Both the position numbers and the translations under genes were made by a program. From NCBI GenBank assembly GCA_020722645.1, contig DYKL01000222.1, positions 1 to 6,140 of the forward strand: DNA of 6,140 nt, written 5' to 3'. The notes under the pieces were generated by a model. The model was not told where the DNA came from. It saw only the letters and a program-made list of their open reading frames with translations, and searched no databases. Source of the stretch: Acetofilamentum sp. (GTDB lineage: Bacteria; Bacteroidota; Bacteroidia; Bacteroidales; JAFGUD01). Shown here piece by piece: positions 6,004 to 6,140 of this stretch (the stretch's first letter is position 1; each line of letters starts with the position of its first letter).

Positions 6004-6140
6004 TCAATTAGCAAATTAGTTAATTAGCAAATTAGTTAATTAGCAAATTAGTCAATTAGCAAATTAGTTAATTAGCAAATTAGTCAATTAGCAAATTAGT
6101 CAATTAGCAAATTAGTTAATTAGCAAATTAGTCAATTAGC
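5998..6140 (+). repeat. Octamer tandem array (AATTAGCA alternating with AATTAGTT/AATTAGTC)
   Basis: From 6006 the sequence is sixteen complete 8-bp units plus seven bases of a seventeenth, running off the right edge. AATTAGCA alternates strictly with AATTAGTT or AATTAGTC, giving a 16-bp period. A degenerate first unit, TATTAGTC at 5998-6005, supplies the TAG stop of the upstream gene. Because 8 is not a multiple of 3, the TAG in each unit, and the TAA on the opposite strand, close all six frames within a few units. AATTAGTTAATT is also a short inverted repeat (AATTA-GT-TAATT) that could form weak hairpins. The same family occurs at 3911-3934, before the operon. I see no conventional terminator here. 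Confidence 0.95.

Noticed and set aside
5998..6140. Intrinsic terminator for the transketolase operon
   Set aside because: The short AATTA-GT-TAATT hairpins are weak and AT-only, and no U-run follows in the visible sequence.
1..6140. Insertion sequence, tRNA or rRNA genes
   Set aside because: I found no transposase-like product, no cloverleaf-like segment and no rRNA-like sequence on either strand.

Overview
The window is AT-rich and its genes and signals fit the Bacteroidota, probably a Bacteroidales- or Flavobacteria-like lineage. The supporting evidence is a split transketolase C-terminal subunit, a conserved acidic-tailed companion gene, a lipoprotein signal peptide ending LLFAC, A-rich leaders with no Shine-Dalgarno, and promoter boxes of the TAnnTTTG type. 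The lineage call is inference from these hallmarks, not from a database match.

Layout. (1) Positions 1-250 hold no believable gene. They carry an octamer repeat array (1-52) and a 20-unit heptamer array (84-223), the latter bracketed by an imperfect inverted repeat (70-81 / 238-250). (2) Positions 247-3726 on the minus strand encode a very large predicted lipoprotein of 1159 residues from a GTG start. It has five diverged copies of a roughly 108-residue unit marked by a W-x3-W motif, then TPR-like helical repeats, then a beta-rich C-terminal region. I do not recognise its family. (3) Positions 3727-4031 are a divergent intergenic region with one TAnnTTTG promoter box for each direction. They also hold a lattice of sixteen 8-bp units that forms the leader of the next gene and supplies its start codon. 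(4) Positions 4032-6003 on the plus strand hold a two-gene operon: the transketolase C-terminal subunit, then a 333-residue protein with a very acidic, repeat-built tail. (5) From 5998 to the window end runs another octamer array, which contains the stop codon of the last gene.

The transketolase subunit needs a separate N-terminal (thiamine diphosphate-binding) subunit, and no such gene lies beside it here. The downstream gene is probably co-transcribed, but its function is unknown.

The most unusual aspect is the non-coding architecture. Every gene boundary in the window sits in or next to a short tandem array. Two octamer families are shared between arrays: one flanks the lipoprotein gene in opposite orientation, and the other brackets the transketolase operon in the same orientation. 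The array before the transketolase gene is a string of ATG-containing units that encode overlapping mini-ORFs ending at the real start codon.
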